A stretch of 64,000 bases of DNA from Spinacia oleracea (GCF_020520425.1 NC_079488.1:21826247-21890246); one strand, 5' to 3'. Shown: positions 47,501-58,661, counted from the first letter of the stretch. Program-made: numbers and translations. Notes: generated from the sequence alone by a model not told the origin.

Positions 47501-50500
47501 AGAAAACATCATTATCTAAGAAAGTCACTGGATCAAGTACCAAGTAATCGTATCACAATAATTAAGTCCACTATGGTGCAAGAGAAGAAAAGAGAGAGTC
47601 ATATCAATATATAGTTCCTTTAAGATGCTATGCAAAAGTATTCAGAAGTTATTAGGATACCTGTATTCATTCCTTGAGTCCATCATAAGGGCTTGCTCGG
47701 CTGTATCTGGAAGCGAAATGATCTCGCTCTTTGAGACAGCATATACCTTATGGCCACCTATTGAACCAGCTTTTCTTCTTTCAGTGATTATCAGCATATA
47801 GTAAGGCCCCAGGAATTTAATAAACCCTGAAAGTTGGGGAGAGAAGTTAAGGATAAAGAATTTACCCTTTAACAAGAAGTCTAAGTTATAGGATAATAAT
47901 TAAATAACATACCAACAATTCCATAGCAAATTGTGACAAACTTAAGTCCACCAGTGGACTTATTCCCTTCATTTATCCGCTTCAGAATTTCGTTGCATTC
48001 ACTTTCAGTATATGTTGCAGGATCTTCGTGGATGTTCAATTCGCATGGTTCTGACCTATCAATGGTTAACACACGACAATATGTTCTACTCTTGTCCCTT
48101 CCTACCATGTAAAATTTCTGAAGGACAGTAAAAAAAACAGCCAACCAGAAAAGCAGCATAAGCATTCCAGATAAAGAAGGCATCCATGTCAAACACGAGC
48201 TAGTTCTAGCCAACAAAAAAAAAGAAGGAAGAACACAAATTTGCTCACGGTCCATTTACCAAAAGATACTTCCAAAGCAATTTGGTGAAACACATTAGAA
48301 CTATGAAGTGTTGAAAATCACAAGTTCATGACAATCAACAACTTAAAACATTTCCATGCAGTAAACTGGATGTAAAATTAGGCATGCATATGAAATAGAT
48401 TGTTCAGCTTTAGGACAACATTTTCATTAGATGAATTATGAATATGTATATAAGGCCCTTATTATCATAAGCAACGCCTCCTCTAGTAAGGACTTAAAGA
48501 TCAACTATTAACCATCTTGAATTACATTATGGTTATTAGGCATTCACGGATGACAAGCTAATCGTTAATATTTTTAATCCAGCGTTAATAAATGAAAAAG
48601 CTCTGGACAAGTTGTCCATGGTAACAGCAACTTCATTGTAAAAGATTATTTAGAATCTTATCTAAAGTGAAATTTGTATGTGGTCTTTCTTTCAACAACA
48701 ATTCTCCTATCTTGATCACGGATATTAAAATCAAAAATATGAAACTCAAAAGCCTGAGAGAGCATGATGGTTTTGTTTCATTCTCCTTTTGCGCACAGAT
48801 GGCACGCACTTTGTATCATGTGACTATATTGTAACGTATGACGTCCTTATTACCTCAAATATATTTACACGGGTAATGGTGTCACTTTATAAAATCCACA
48901 TATAAAATCCACTATGTATCATATGACTATATTTATAACATATACAGCCTAATTCCCAATTGATATAATGGGTTTGAGAGACCACCACCCCATCCCCAAA
49001 AGCTGCTCAAAGGGAGGGCCTATGAACTTATATAATCCACACATCAGCAAACCCCACCCAATATGACCAATCTGGTACTCTCAAGTCCTATAACATGCGA
49101 TTGGATAGTAACACCAACAGCTAACCACATTACCACCTCATAATGATAGCAAATCAACTGAGAGACCATTAGATCATCAACTCTGTGCACTGTGGGTCCA
49201 CGCAATTGTAAATCCATAAACCCAGTCATAATAAGCTCCGTTAAATTCAAAACCCTTTCATAATCAAGATTTCACAAAGTGAACCACGGGAGGAAAAAAT
49301 GGAACCCATTCCTATTTATACCAATAAGCCACTAATTATCAAGAATGGTATTTTAAGAAAAAGGAAGCAATGTTTTTCAATTGATACACTTTAGACACAT
49401 CCTTGACATACATCACCACAACATATGCATATAAATTTATTATCTCTAGTTCAGCTTCTGTTCAATTATAACTATAACAATAACAAAGCAACTAAACCTT
49501 GATGGAGCACATGAAAAATCAAAACGCCATTTTCTTTTCTGATGCGTGCAATGTTTATAATAAATGAACTTTTATGAGGATCTTCGCCTCTTGGGTTATC
49601 CCTCCTCCCCTACTTCCAAGTTCCAACTATCATAAGAGGAAGGCATCATCTACTCCAGCCAAATCTTCATCTCCTATTCCTCTTTGGATGTGTATTCCCA
49701 TTCAACTCAAGCAGCAACTGTTTTTATCACTAGAGACTATCTTTATAAATCAATTTCCTACAGCTTTTGGTCAAATTCATATCAGCAAAGCCCTTCAATT
49801 GGGAATACAGCATCTTCTGATAGGATGCTCTAATTTTATTGCTATCAACATCCTCAAAGACCTTTTTCAATTTTCCTGACATCTAGAAATCACCACGCGA
49901 GATATGCAAGAACATAAAACAGCATATTTCCGGCGTTAACTAATTACAGAAAGTTGTTTGTGCGGTTTTGCTATAGATCGATTGATAAACTTTATCATTT
50001 TATATACCTGTAAAAAAGTATTTGTGAAAGATATAGACGCTCTCCACAGTTACATAAGCTGATCATATTGGCATATCCTCATTCCTCAAGCAGAACATAC
50101 CCAAAGTCATACTTATTTTTGTTTAAAGCATTATTTTTCTCTATAATGAGCAACTTGAGGTATGCAATTAAACAGCATTTGGTAGAAACTTTGACAGAGT
50201 CTGTTGTTTCTGAGAATAAGATAATCATGATGACAACGTAGAAACACTAAGCGGTAACTATTAAACTATACCTAATCTCATTTTCTACAAGTTGTACACG
50301 AGCCCTTCTCTAGTTCTAGTTTACACACTGAGTTATCGGCTATTATATCCACATTTCTAAGTGTTTTTAAATCTCCTTCTCGGTGTTCTATATTTCTTGG
50401 GGAAATTGAAAAATAACAACTCAAATGAAATTCCACAAATCAAGCATTAAGTTAAGCTTAAAACAAATTTCACCCGGATTCCAAGTATCCTAATCAACTT

Positions 50501-50915
50501 GAACATAATAACTAAAAAGTTTATTACCACCTGAAAACCCAATTCAATCATTGAACATAATAATAATCAAGCATTGATCTCAACATGATTATAAGAAAAA
50601 TCAAACCACAACCACCCACAATAGTACATATTCAAACGTGGATGTCAACCTAATTTAGTCAATAGTCGCGGGAATGGTACCCAAGACCTAAAATTAAATC
50701 CCGTCTACATAAGTAACATGAATTCCCTCTACATCTCTCCAATTTCCATACAACAACAAAAACAATACAACATCCATTACAACAAACATAATCAAATTAA
50801 GAACAAGCAAGAGAGATACCGATCGAGTCTCGTAAAGCCTGAATTTTTGCATAAACGGCTGAGATGATGAGAGACTAGGGTAAAAAAGTTGAGGTTCTTC
50901 TTCCTGAGAATCCAT
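28178..50915 (-). CDS. SAC-domain phosphoinositide phosphatase, SAC2-SAC5 clade
   Basis: Lipid phosphatase; the Arabidopsis SAC2-SAC5 clade acts at the tonoplast on PI(3,5)P2 and affects vacuole shape. Sixteen minus-strand exons: 50915-50820, 48117-47913, 47826-47661, 43039-42817, 42599-42523, 42244-42057, 38180-38083, 37484-37351, 37240-37112, 36295-35935, 34046-33925, 33699-33586, 33262-33071, 31168-30998, 29244-29136, 28255-28178. Every junction keeps frame, giving 820 aa, the family's size. The start [14 protein letters not shown] follows UTR sequence. N-terminal half: [58 protein letters not shown]. Catalytic CX5R(T) is CIDCLDRT (Cys492-Arg498). The C-terminus ends [14 protein letters not shown]. 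The catalytic residues are present and the gene looks intact. I cannot say which of the four paralogues it is. Confidence 0.93.
28256..29135. other. SAC intron 15
   Basis: AT-rich intron. Its one notable feature is the 43-bp LINE tail at 28948-28990; otherwise nothing is recognised. Confidence 0.6.
28948..28990 (+). mobile_element. Ultra-short RTE-type LINE/SINE 3' tail with 15-bp TSD
   Basis: The 43-bp insert contains CATTTGGGACTAAGGCTTTG followed by TTG repeats, the 3' end shared by plant RTE LINEs and Au-type SINEs. Exact 15-bp duplications TTGTATCTAAATTGA flank it (28933-28947 and 28991-29005). This marks a target-primed insertion that stopped almost at once. It lies in SAC intron 15. 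Confidence 0.75.
29245..30997. other. SAC intron 14
   Basis: 1.75 kb. Contains a dispersed-repeat-like CCCGACCTGAACC-rich stretch at about 30020-30245. No gene is seen. Confidence 0.55.
31343..31791. mobile_element. Stowaway MITE in SAC intron 13
   Basis: Ends CTCCCTCCGTCCCAAAATTATCTTCC and its inverse, TA duplication (31341-31342 and 31792-31793), 449 bp, no ORF. A classic Tc1/mariner-derived Stowaway. Confidence 0.88.
31796..32560. other. Probable repeat next to Stowaway, SAC intron 13
   Basis: GGATATCAATGGGGTGGGGCGGATG-type sequence at the left and TTCATCCATCCCCACCTAATTGGGG at the right suggest a degenerate dispersed element. The ends are not clean enough to define it. Confidence 0.35.
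34161..34245. repeat. 42-bp tandem duplication, SAC intron 10
   Basis: TTTTACTAACTACTCAGACA-type unit twice in a row (34161-34202 and 34203-34245), with two or three mismatches. Confidence 0.75.
34266..34337. repeat. Poly-C / poly-G inverted tract, SAC intron 10
   Basis: A run of 17 C at 34266-34282 and a run of 15 G at 34323-34337 flank a CA-rich spacer. It could form a hairpin or G-quadruplex and is a likely site of assembly error. Confidence 0.6.
34338..35003. other. SAC intron 10, middle part
   Basis: No gene recognised. An open stretch at 34471-34695 carries an unassigned polar peptide. Confidence 0.45.
35004..35830. mobile_element. TIR element (MULE-like?) in SAC intron 10
   Basis: The left end (GAAAAATTTGTATACCAC, then CTTTTACTTTTCCA and GAATTACTACCTTTT) matches the reverse complement of the right end over about 80 bp. 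The element is about 0.83 kb with no transposase. I could not find a clean target duplication. The long AT-rich TIR suggests a MULE. Confidence 0.5.
36425..36470 (-). mobile_element. Ultra-short RTE-type LINE/SINE 3' tail with 16-bp TSD
   Basis: On the minus strand this 46-bp insert reads as a short stretch with GGGACTAAGGCTTTG followed by TTG repeats, the same tail as at 28948. Perfect 16-bp duplications CCACATTCACATTTGT flank it (36409-36424 and 36471-36486). It lies in SAC intron 9. Confidence 0.75.
37552..37627. repeat. Perfect 38-bp tandem duplication, SAC intron 7
   Basis: The unit beginning ATTCTACTCAATTTGTTAAC occurs twice with no mismatch (37552-37589, 37590-37627), about 68 bp upstream of exon 8 on the gene strand. 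Confidence 0.8.
38181..39256. other. SAC intron 6, proximal part
   Basis: AT-rich, no element or gene recognised. Confidence 0.5.
39257..39299. repeat. (ATT)n microsatellite
   Basis: About 14 ATT units with slight impurity. Confidence 0.85.
39486..39740. mobile_element. Stowaway-like MITE, SAC intron 6
   Basis: Ends CTTCCTCTGTTCCGCAAATAT and the inverse ATATTTCCGGAACGGAGGAAG, flanked by TA (39484-39485 and 39741-39742). 255 bp, non-coding. Confidence 0.8.
39757..40460. mobile_element. Foldback-like element with nested Stowaway, SAC intron 6
   Basis: Arms of about 90 bp with repeated AAAAGGTGTTTTTTCA motifs (39757-39860 and 40370-40460) are inverted to each other. Between them lies the Stowaway at 40036-40363, which therefore inserted later. 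No ORF. Confidence 0.6.
40036..40363. mobile_element. Stowaway MITE nested in foldback element
   Basis: Ends CTCCCTCCGTCCCGGAATACT and inverse, TA duplications at 40034-40035 and 40364-40365, 328 bp. Confidence 0.88.
40574..40690. repeat. (TTA/TTG)n-rich tract at 3' end of LINE fragment
   Basis: Interrupted ATT, GTT and T-run repeats. On the minus strand this is an A-rich/TAA tail directly after the LINE-derived ORF, consistent with a non-LTR 3' end. Confidence 0.6.
40691..41477 (-). pseudogene. 5'-truncated non-LTR retrotransposon ORF, C-terminal part
   Basis: A 226-codon open frame on the minus strand (41406-40726), with homologous-looking sequence upstream to about 41470 ([20 protein letters not shown]). 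It contains CSAC...DHAVSC...HRHNVVRD, a CCHC-type zinc-binding arrangement, then [20 protein letters not shown], which fits a PD-(D/E)XK restriction-like endonuclease fold, then conserved [21 protein letters not shown] recall this as the C-terminal region of plant reverse-transcriptase-like proteins. The RT itself is absent. The frame has no stop, suggesting a young insertion, but it has no own start and is unlikely to be expressed. Confidence 0.6.
41478..41611. repeat. (ATT)n / (GTT)n / (GTC)n compound microsatellite
   Basis: About 28 ATT units run into GTT units and then GTC/CTC units, immediately 5' of the LINE fragment on its strand. Confidence 0.9.
43040..43234. other. SAC intron 3, proximal part
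   Basis: Unremarkable intron sequence next to exon 4, ending in the target duplication of the MULE at 43235. Confidence 0.5.
43235..44646. mobile_element. Mutator-like element in SAC intron 3
   Basis: The left end (CGGTTTTATTTATGAAATGC) and right end (inverse of GAAAGGCCCTTGAGG...) are related to the TIRs of the MULE at 1747. Target duplication TTGAAAAAA / TTGGAAAAA (43226-43234, 44647-44655), 9 bp with one mismatch. 1,412 bp. The interior is CT-rich then AT-rich. I recognise no captured gene and no transposase. Confidence 0.8.
44656..45656. other. SAC intron 3, middle part
   Basis: No gene seen. A short CA-rich tract lies at about 44945-44990. Confidence 0.5.
45657..46648. mobile_element. 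Non-autonomous TIR element in SAC intron 3
   Basis: Ends GGGGGCGTTTGGTT and AACCAAACGGCCCC are inverted, 992 bp. The interior is low-complexity CCACC/GGTGG-rich, which opens long Pro/Thr-rich frames on one strand and Gly/Val-rich on the other; none has a domain. The ends resemble those of the MITE at 19763. Target duplications are unclear. Confidence 0.6.
46649..47660. other. SAC intron 3, distal part
   Basis: A C-run at about 47036-47050; otherwise no element or gene recognised. Confidence 0.5.
48118..50819. other. SAC intron 1
   Basis: A 2.7-kb first intron. No gene or transposon with clear ends; the open stretch at 49574-49879 has no domain. Confidence 0.6.
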
Positions 50916-51663
50916 TTTCCTTATTTTTGCGGTCTGTGGCAGATCCCCGAGCCTCGGGGCTCGGGAATTTATCAGGTTCGCATTCAAATTTCCAACTTCA
51001 AATTATCAAACTCAATATCACCCGATTCCTGAACCATTGGTTGCTTCAAATACAGCATTTCCTTCCCCAAATTCTCCCCAGCTCGATTTTTTTTTCAATA
51101 ATCCACATTCAATCACCAATAACCCAGAAAATTTTAGCTAACCCACAAAAAAAAATCAACCTGTTCACCCGAAATCAAACAATTCTCTGTTTATCCCAGC
51201 TCAATTCTTCGTACCCAACTCAAATTAGACCTCAAACCTCAATTCAAATCAACCGCAGAGAAATAATTACAAGAAATTAAGGGATCAAAATTCAGATATA
51301 TCTAATCTTAATAATTGAAATGAAATTACGTAATAAGATGAAATTTGGTAATCTAATTTCTAGGAAAGACGTTGAAAATTTTGAGAGATTATGGAGAGAG
51401 AAAGAAATGAGAAGAAGGTGAGATCGGAAGAGGAAAAACCAAGACCACAACTTGGCAAATTAGCATATGCCAAAATCCCCACCGAATTTATTTCTTTTTT
51501 GTTTTTTATTTTGTTGTTTGACCTTTTTTTTAATTATAATTAAATTTCACTGTATATTTTTAATAGGCAAATGTTATATACGATTTTAAAAGGTAAAAAA
51601 ATAAAACACTAAATATTAATCTTTGTAGTAAAAATGATTGATGTCTATATCATAATATTTTAA
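50916..51663. other. SAC 5' UTR and promoter region
   Basis: Upstream of the SAC start on the minus strand. A CT-rich leader-like stretch (complement of about 51365-51450) may be the transcript start, with a possible leader intron between it and the ATG. No other gene. Confidence 0.45.
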
Positions 51664-52852
51664 CTAGATTTTAGCCCGTGCGATACACGAATTCTATTAA
51701 ATTGTTATGTTTAAATAAAAATCTTATGTATATACCACTTTAATATATTAGATTAGATTAGTTTTTGATTTTGCATTGAATTTCATTAAATTTTTTATTT
51801 ATTATGAGAGTGTTTGTTTTTGAATGAAATTGTATATGCGTAATATTAATAATTAATTAATAAAAAATATCTACGTGATACTTAATCATTGCTTTACGTG
51901 GCACCAGACTTTTTTAATTCAAAATTAATTTTGAAATCTTATTTTTTCATTGGCCGAAACCATTAGATTTTTCTACTTGGCTCTCTAATATTGGATTAAT
52001 GCTTGATTTTAAATTGAATTTTATTTATTTTATTTTAGATTATTGTTTGATTTTGGGGAATTTATTTTAGATTTATTTTTTTAATTATTAGAGTGTTTGA
52101 TTTTAGGTGGAGTTGTATATATTAGTAATTAATTAATTAATTAAAATATCTACGTGGTGCCTAATTAATCATCTACGTGGCAATCGATTATTTTTTAATT
52201 ATTAGAGTGTTTGATTTTTGATGGAGTTGTATATATTATTAATTAATTAATTAAAATATCTACGTGACAACTAATTAATTATCTACGTGGAATTTGATTT
52301 TTTTAATTCAAAAAGAAATTAGAAATCTTATTTTTCATTGGCCGAAACCATTAGTAATCCTAGGTGGCGCTCTAATATTTCAGCAAATATGACTCCATTG
52401 GTCGAAACCATTAGATTTTTCTACGTGGAGCTCTAATATTGGATTAATGTTTGATTTTAAATTGAATTTTATTTATTTTATTTTAGATTATTGTTTGATT
52501 TTGGATGAATTTTATTTTAGATTTATTTTTTAATTATTAGAGTGTTTGATTTTAGATGGAGTTGTATATATTAGTAATTAATTAATTAAAATATCTACGT
52601 GGCACCTAGATAATTATCTACGTGGAAATCGGGTTTTTTTTAATTATTAGAGTGTTTGATTTTCGATGGAGTTGTATATATTAATAATTAAAATATCTAC
52701 GTGGAACCTAAATAATTATCTACGTGGCACTTGATTTTTTTAATTCAAAAAGAAATTAGAAATCTTATTTTTCATTGGCCGAAACCATTAGTAATCCTAG
52801 GTGGCGCTCTAATCTTTCAGCAAATATGCCTTCTTTATATATGTATATTAGA
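51664..52852 (-). mobile_element. Non-autonomous Helitron
   Basis: On the minus strand the 5' end is TCTAATATACATATATAAAG at 52852 and the 3' end is CTAG at 51664, preceded by a small hairpin CGTGTATCGCACG nine bases upstream. It sits between A and T with no target duplication, as Helitrons do. 1,189 bp. The interior contains a direct repeat of about 430 bp (roughly 51940-52385 and 52390-52825), itself made of shorter TCTACGTGGC and TTAGAGTGTTTGATTTT repeats. No Rep/helicase. Confidence 0.8.
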
Positions 52853-53145
52853 TTTCGCAAAAAATGTTGATTTGATGCATATTCTCACATTACACAACAC
52901 AAAACCAACTCGAATACGTTCCGTTTAAACCAATTATCCAAGTATGCAATTATGTCATATTTTACCTAGGTTTTTTATATAATTTTGTGAATAAGACGAA
53001 ATAAACACGAGAGCAAAACCAAACACAACATCCCACATTTGTTAGTCGTAATTGCATTTAGCACTTACATAGACTCTTATCTTTAATTAGAAAAATATTA
53101 TATCTCATTCATCTCAAAAAAATTCTAACTATGCATTTATCTCAA

Positions 53146-53208
<63 letters not shown>

Positions 53209-54866
53209 CATTTGGATTATATATTCAACATAATACACCAATATAAAACTAAGTAAAAGTATAACTATGTTTTTAGAATTTTTTTTTTTCTAGGGATAAC
53301 AATTATTTGAGATTAGAGGGAATAACAATAATTTTAAAAGGGTGAATAAAAAGTAGAAAATTAAGGCGGGTTTCTTGTGAGTTGTTAACCCCTTCTGTTT
53401 CATTGGGGGCAATAATTGGTAGAGCTTGGAATTCATTTTTATTTTTAAATAAAAAATCTAGGTAAGATGATGACATATATAACTTAGATTTGTTTCTTTA
53501 ATTGTTGCATTTATTTATCCACGTGGAAATGGAGTTATGGAGTACTTTCTACCCCAACCAACATAAACCACATGAGTACATCACTTTGTGAGTTTGTGTG
53601 ATGACATTCCATGGTTTTTGTGATACTAGGTGACTAGGTTCACATACACAAATTGATTGGTTTTTGTTAGAACTATTAAAATTGGTCCGATATAAAAATA
53701 CTAGGTCTTGAATGAAATTGTATAACCCGCAATTTGATTTTTATTCGGACTCGAACAACCTGAAAAATAAAGGGTCAACTCCCATTTTTAACTTGATTAC
53801 TTAAAAATCATTGTATTTATAACAATAGATGAGATTATGAGGAACTTTATGCTCAATAAACATGATGTTTTTACTATTGTTGGCCGTAAATTATTTTGAT
53901 TTGAATTATATATTATTTTATGGTTGAATTTGACTACATACAAGCCTGTGTATGATAGCTTGTTAATTTGTGTGTATATTTTGTACAGTCGTTTTTTGTA
54001 TTGAGATATGGTTATATTTATCACGCAAGTGAATGAAAAAATAATACGCGTTTTAAAATCTTTCAACAGTTTGGGTCGACCCGAAGGTATTGGGTCACGA
54101 ACAACCATTTGTAAACCCGAACCCGAAAATAACCGACCCGATTGAACATGAATCCAAAATTAATTTATTATTACCCAGGTTGACCGACCTATTTGACCAG
54201 TCTAATCTTGGTGATTGATAAATTAACTGGGTCAATTGACATTTTTATAATAAAATCCAATGAATAATAATGGCATATTTTAAATAATATATAATGTGGT
54301 CAAAATAAATTTGATAATTTTCTAGTATGATTAAATGGAGTAAATTTTATGAGAAATATATTCCCAAAAATCTAAAAATTGTAATGAAATTTTCCAAATA
54401 TGCAAATTCAAATGGGGTTAACTGACCCGCAATTTGTCGTGTAGCTATGCCATACAATGAAATGATTGAATATACATACCACTTTCAGATTTCGGAGTAC
54501 GTAATATTTATGTTAATTTTTTTTCTAAAATATTTTTAATGAAATTCGATTTTTTGTAGGGTTATGAAAATCGATACTTATATACTCGTATCACCTTACT
54601 CTATTTACATTGGTTAAAAGTATACTACGTACATGTTAAGTAGTTGTAATTGTTGAATGTTCAATAACAATTTTTTTTATTTTTTTTAAGTGATGATAAA
54701 CTTTTTTTTTAAAGATGAAATGATGTCAAGTAAGGAGATTGAAAATGGATGGAGCTCGTTCTAAGCAGGGGCGAAACACTGTTGGACCCAAGATAGGCCC
54801 ACCCCCCCAACCCCAATGTGACCAGTGAGCTTATAAAAAAGCAACAAATGTAAATTTTTTTGTATA
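52853..54866. other. AT-rich intergenic region
   Basis: Holds the (TA)n microsatellite at 53152-53205. No gene is supported; the open stretch at 53797-54108 has no domain. Confidence 0.55.
53152..53205. repeat. (TA)n microsatellite
   Basis: About 27 uninterrupted TA units. Confidence 0.95.
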
Positions 54867-54905
54867 CTAGTTGTTGGCCCGTGCGCTAGCATGCACGGTC
54901 CCCCA
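54867..54905 (-). mobile_element. Helitron 3' terminus
   Basis: The minus strand reads CCGTGCATGCTAGCGCACGG (6-bp stem), eight bases, then CTAG followed by T. This is the Helitron 3' signature. I could not locate the matching 5' TC end, so only the terminus is claimed. Confidence 0.6.
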
Positions 54906-55844
54906 AGATATTAAAATTAGTTATCTAAATAGGTTTACGTAAAAGATCAGTGCAAACATTATATGGCAAATGCAAAATTATTGTCAATGGTCAAACTTGG
55001 ACTTGTGATAAACACGCATACAAATGATACTTAGGTTTTGCTATGTCAATGGGCAAATTCGTAGTTGGGGAGTCGAGAGTGCAATATATAAAAACTTCAA
55101 TTTAAGGTTTTGGGCATTAATTACATTTTTTCATGTATGTATCAGTAGGCCCATCCTATGTAAAGAAACTGAGGGATTTGATGCGGAAGCAAAGGCCATC
55201 TCTTTTTTCTTTTTTTCTTCTTAACACATCAACCAAAAACCTACTTGGTGAATATTAAGTATACAATATTAATCAAGCAAAAGGTAGACATTAATCAATT
55301 AACTATTCAATATTAAAATCAACGCAACTACAAGGAACATAATCAATCAATGGGCACAGATCTTGTACGGATTTAACTCTAGATTAGAGGGTCATCTAAA
55401 TAGCTATGCATAGAGTATAAGTAAAATGAACTGCTAACATTACTCAATAGCAAAATCTGGTAAGAACGATATATGCAAGAAAAAAAAAAGTAATCTCATG
55501 AAGTAACTCATCATACATGAAAGGTCCAGCAAATGCGAGAGATATGTTAGCCTCCCTCAAGAGCACGCAATAGCTCAACAGAAGCTTCACTCGTAACATA
55601 AATAAATAGCGGATTGTACACCCGCATACATGGAAAAAAAACTATTTGTCTACATTCGTGTTGTGTAGACTCAATTACCTCACATCACTCTTCCTTACAT
55701 AGGGGGGAGGGGGGATAATGGCAGAGATGGAGAGGAAGGACATGTGAAATTGAGTTATCATATGTTTTCAAACAACTCTCTTCTCCCAATTCTACTATTT
55801 TCATATTCCCTACGTTTACTCTCTTCTAGGAATACTACAACTCA
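54906..55844. other. Intergenic, no gene seen
   Basis: Contains probable body of the Helitron ending at 54867. No coding feature recognised. Confidence 0.45.
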
Positions 55845-56000
55845 TCTAATCTTATAAAAGTGCTAATTTGCGCGAATGATTACCGAATATATTAAAAATT
55901 AATTAGAAATAAATAAATATTAAGCACATAGTTGCATAATAAGTTTACGAAAAAAAACCCATTTTGTTTATTTTATAATGGATGGCATGAATATGTAGTA
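55845..56000 (+). mobile_element. Possible Helitron 5' end cut by LTR
   Basis: TCTAATCTTATAAAAGTGCT preceded by A resembles a Helitron 5' terminus on the plus strand. Only about 155 bp follow before the LTR at 56001. Tentative. Confidence 0.3.
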
Positions 56001-58661
56001 TGTAACACCCCGACAATTCTCTCTTTTTCTAAAACAACATTTTAATATAAAACGTAGAGAATTATCAAGGCATTATCGCCCGTGTGAAAACGTAACGGCT
56101 TATTCAGAATTTTGCAGCGGAAAACATAAAACTAACTTTAGGTTTATAAATAATCGATTACAGGTTTAATCCCAAAAATCATCCAATGAAAATAAGGAAA
56201 TATAAATAGTACGACAAGTTTAAAGTCCCAATTAACAAACCCAAGTTAACTTAGCAAATCAAAACTAAATACAAGCTCTCTATTCCCGATCCCAATGATG
56301 CAACATCTTCAAACCTGCAGATGGACAATGCTTATTGATCCTTAGAGACTGCTCACCAAAGATTGGGTCATCACAGGATCAATAAGGCATAGCCATGATC
56401 AACATGCACAAGCAAAAGCACGTAATCAGCAAAGCTAAGTACTACATACTAAATCAATAATAATCCTAACATGATTCTATTAAACGAACAATCCTAATAT
56501 GGTACTAAATAAAACATAAGCAAGGATAATCAAGATATATTGACTTGAAGACTATATTTGACTGAACTAGACCTTTGTATCATTAACATTATTTTAATTG
56601 AAATAGTCAATGGACTGAGTTGTCTACTAGAAACTTCTTCTTCTTCACTAAGGAAGACGAGGTACGGGCGCGACTCCGTAAACCCCAATGACCTGCGATA
56701 TCGAGGGACTTTTAAATAAAAATAGAACCGGTGATCAATCCGGCCCCAGAAAAAGCCATAGGCTACCCATGACCCCAACTCCTGATTGTCCGTCACTTTA
56801 GACGTGCAAAGTCTAAAGCTATTGCTACTCATTTTCACTTTACATGACTTAACTTTTAATACTTGGTTATGACTCATCAAACATAAATATTATATTCAAC
56901 AAGTAAACACAACTTCTTTTATCTTTGAATTAAACCAGTGATCACAACATTCAACCAAGAGCCAATTCCAACTATTTTAATCCTTCCTTTATCCATATTT
57001 AAAAATCTTTATTAGGTATAAGGTTCAACTACCAAACAAGGTCCTCGGCCCTTATAAAGTAGTGAAAATCTAAAGAGGAACAACGATCAATAAAGATCTA
57101 AACCAATATTAAATAATATAAAGTTCCACAAAACCAACATGCTTGCATCAATATTCCATGCTAACATGATTCAATTCTTATAAATAAAGTTCTATGCTCA
57201 ACGCATTAATTCAACGACATTGAACATGAAATTCCAACATAAACAAGTTCATAAATATATTCATCATATTCTCAATACAACACACATCCAAGCACATGGT
57301 ATGTACGTACCTTATGTAAACAAACTGATAGGCCACTTTAACGAATTCAAAAGTCGCCCACAAAGAATTCTCCGCCTAAAACAATCAAGAAACGTACCCA
57401 AAGCAATTCCTAATCATTGGCAACCATAACAAAGCATTCTAAATGCATCCTAAACATATTTAGAACATTCCCCAATATCAAAACTTAAACCTTTGATTTC
57501 CTAGCATCATAATTATTGAATTAGTGATTGAAATTCGTTGAAAACTCTTTGCAAACATCGTACTTTAAATTTTCAGAAATATAACTAATTTCAAACTACT
57601 CCAAAACATAATTAACATTCTTAAAATCATAAAAAATAATAGCTTTAATAATGTATAATCATTCTATTATGATTTTAGAATATTAAAACCTTAAAAATCC
57701 ATGCTTTAATAATTAAATTCCTTATTTCAATTCAACTATGTAATCTGAAAATTAAATTATCAATTAAGCATAATGTATAATCTGGAAATTTAACTTAATC
57801 ATAAAAACTTATAATTTATATTCACGAAACATGAATTAAATTAATAAAACTTCATTAAAACCCTAATTTAAACGTTATTAACAAATCTGAAAATAATTAA
57901 ATTAATTCCGACATCATATAATCTGAAAATTAGTAATTAAATCATAAAAATCATAAATTTATTCAATCAAACCATAAATTAAATTGATAAAGTATAATTA
58001 AAATATTTAATTACTTAGGGTTTAAGAAATAACCAAAAGAGAGAACAAGGAGTGTTGGCCGGCGGACAGAGCACGGCGGGGACAGCGGCGGCTTGCGGAG
58101 GTTGTACACGTGGGTGGGCGCAGCGGCGGCGACGGAGCTCGAGGATGCTGTTGTGGCTGCGCGCACAACCGACGCCACAAGGGGAGGAAAGCAGTTAGGG
58201 AAGGACGAAAAGAGAAGAGGAAAAGAACGACGGAGGAGAAGGAGAGAGGACTACCGTGCAAGGGAAGTCAGGCGACGGCAAGGGATCGCGGTGGTTGCTG
58301 GCGGCGAGCACGGTGGTGTGCTGAGTGAAAAAACAGAGCAACAACGATTATGGGTGTGCAAAGAGTAGAGTAGATTAGAACGAAAGAGAGAGAAGGAGAA
58401 TTACCGGCGACTGGCGAGGGACGACGGGAAAGAGTCCGACGGTGGTGAGGCGGCGGCGCGACGGCGACGGTCGTGAAGGGAAGAGAGAAAAACGGCAGTG
58501 AGGGAGGAGGGTTTGAGTCCACGTGAATTTGAATGAGGGAGAGGAGGGTTTTGTTTTCTTGCTTTTGTTTTTCACGTAAATCAGTTTTGGGTAAGGGTTT
58601 GGGTTCCTTTTTGGGTTTTAATAGTTTGGGCTTTACACAATTGGGCTAGGAGTAGGATTTG
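56001..58661 (-). repeat. Long gypsy LTR, copy 1 (truncated)
   Basis: About 2.66 kb homologous to 58662-61306, beginning TGTAACACCCCGACAATTCTC. It lacks the last 258 bp (plus-strand right end) of the complete LTR. It includes a GC-rich purine-biased stretch at about 58040-58530. The open frames there (for example 58093-58368) are compositional. Confidence 0.75.

Noticed and set aside
51940..52825. CRISPR-like spaced direct repeats
   Set aside because: Repeats are diverged subrepeats inside a Helitron in a plant genome; no uniform repeat/spacer lengths.
53797..54108. 103-aa minus-strand ORF
   Set aside because: AT-rich, no domain, no splice context; chance open frame.
58022..58575. Arg/Glu- and Ser/Pro-rich ORFs, mirrored at 60654-61295
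   Set aside because: Purine-biased LTR sequence present in both LTR copies; no domain.
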